A stretch of 6,382 nucleotides of DNA. Source: Marinagarivorans sp. UBA5868. GTDB taxonomy: Bacteria > Pseudomonadota > Gammaproteobacteria > Pseudomonadales > Cellvibrionaceae. A model generated the notes under the pieces. It did not search any database, had not been told where the DNA came from, and saw only the letters and a list, made by a program, of their open reading frames with translations. The DNA is taken from positions 8,511-14,892 of the forward strand of contig DJFQ01000125.1 in assembly GCA_002432095.1 (NCBI GenBank). Reading direction: 5' to 3'. The translations under genes were made by a program, and so were the position numbers. This document shows positions 6,262 to 6,382 of the stretch, one piece after another; position 1 is the first letter of the stretch; each line of letters starts with the position of its first letter.

Positions 6262-6382
6262 ATGTTTTCTCGCAAATTTAATGGCCATTTAGCCAAGCCG
6301 TCACACCAAACCGCATTTATATTACTAATAGCTGCATCCTTAACGGCTTGTGGCGGTGGTACCACGACGCCACCTCCCACCT
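6262..6382 (+). CDS. Lipoprotein, N-terminal fragment (3' end missing)
   Basis: The first 40 codons of a secreted lipoprotein of unknown function, running off the right edge. A basic N-region (MFSRKFNGHLAKPSH) is followed by a hydrophobic core (FILLIAASL) and a lipobox LTAC with the lipidated cysteine at residue 30. The next residues are GGGTTTPPPT, a flexible Thr/Pro linker start. Glycine after the lipidated cysteine is compatible with outer-membrane sorting. AAAAGG about 10 nt before the ATG is a modest ribosome site. It is transcribed divergently from the GH51-GH95 pair, so a shared role in glycan use (a surface glycan-binding protein or lipid-anchored enzyme with a linker) is plausible. 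No functional domain is visible in this fragment. Confidence 0.8.
   Translation, partial: MFSRKFNGHLAKPSHQTAFILLIAASLTACGGGTTTPPPT

Noticed and set aside
6177..6380. A 67-codon minus-strand frame across the lipoprotein start
   Set aside because: It is antisense to a well-formed lipoprotein signal peptide and covers the promoter region; its product shows no recognisable family.
1..6382. tRNA, rRNA, CRISPR array, insertion sequence or prophage signals
   Set aside because: I saw no clover-leaf pattern, no regular spaced repeats, no transposase frame and no terminal inverted repeats; genes of the locus are intact apart from the two cut by the window edges.

Overview
The window looks like a carbohydrate-degradation locus from a Gram-negative bacterium with an outer membrane. 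The evidence is a lipobox lipoprotein, a twin-arginine (Tat) export signal, Sec-exported glycosidases, a membrane diguanylate cyclase of a type I associate with gammaproteobacteria, and a CRP-like site. A Cellvibrio-like saprophytic gammaproteobacterium would fit, but that is an inference from gene content and intermediate GC, not a demonstration.

Layout, left to right. (1) Positions 1-1028, minus strand: the N-terminal two thirds of a membrane-bound GGDEF diguanylate cyclase, with a periplasmic sensor between two transmembrane helices. It is cut by the left edge just before the GG(D/E)EF signature. (2) 1041-1351: a gap with a tandem direct repeat and a candidate sigma-70 promoter for the cyclase. 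(3) 1352-3820, minus: a complete Sec-exported GH95 glycosidase with all expected catalytic residues. A threonine two residues before the catalytic Asn pair suggests alpha-L-galactosidase rather than alpha-L-fucosidase activity. (4) 3821-3897: a 77-nt intercistronic gap holding a perfect 10-bp hairpin. (5) 3898-5997, minus: a complete Tat-exported GH51 alpha-L-arabinofuranosidase with an inserted CBM-like domain and a strong ribosome binding site. (6) 5998-6261: a divergent regulatory region with a CRP-like site and AT-rich inverted repeats. (7) 6262-6382, plus: the first 40 codons of a lipoprotein, cut by the right edge.

The GH51 and GH95 genes read as a two-gene operon transcribed leftward (GH51 first). 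Together they suit removal of side chains from a decorated plant polysaccharide: arabinofuranose by GH51, terminal L-galactose or L-fucose by GH95. L-galactose on arabinofuranose-containing side chains is known from complex glucuronoarabinoxylans, which makes that substrate a testable idea. The divergent lipoprotein may be a surface or outer-membrane partner, but too little is visible to say. The downstream cyclase has its own candidate promoter; its sensor resembles carbohydrate-binding beta-sandwich folds, so a functional tie to the glycosidases is possible but unproven. No transporter, transcription factor, RNA gene, mobile element or CRISPR array is visible.
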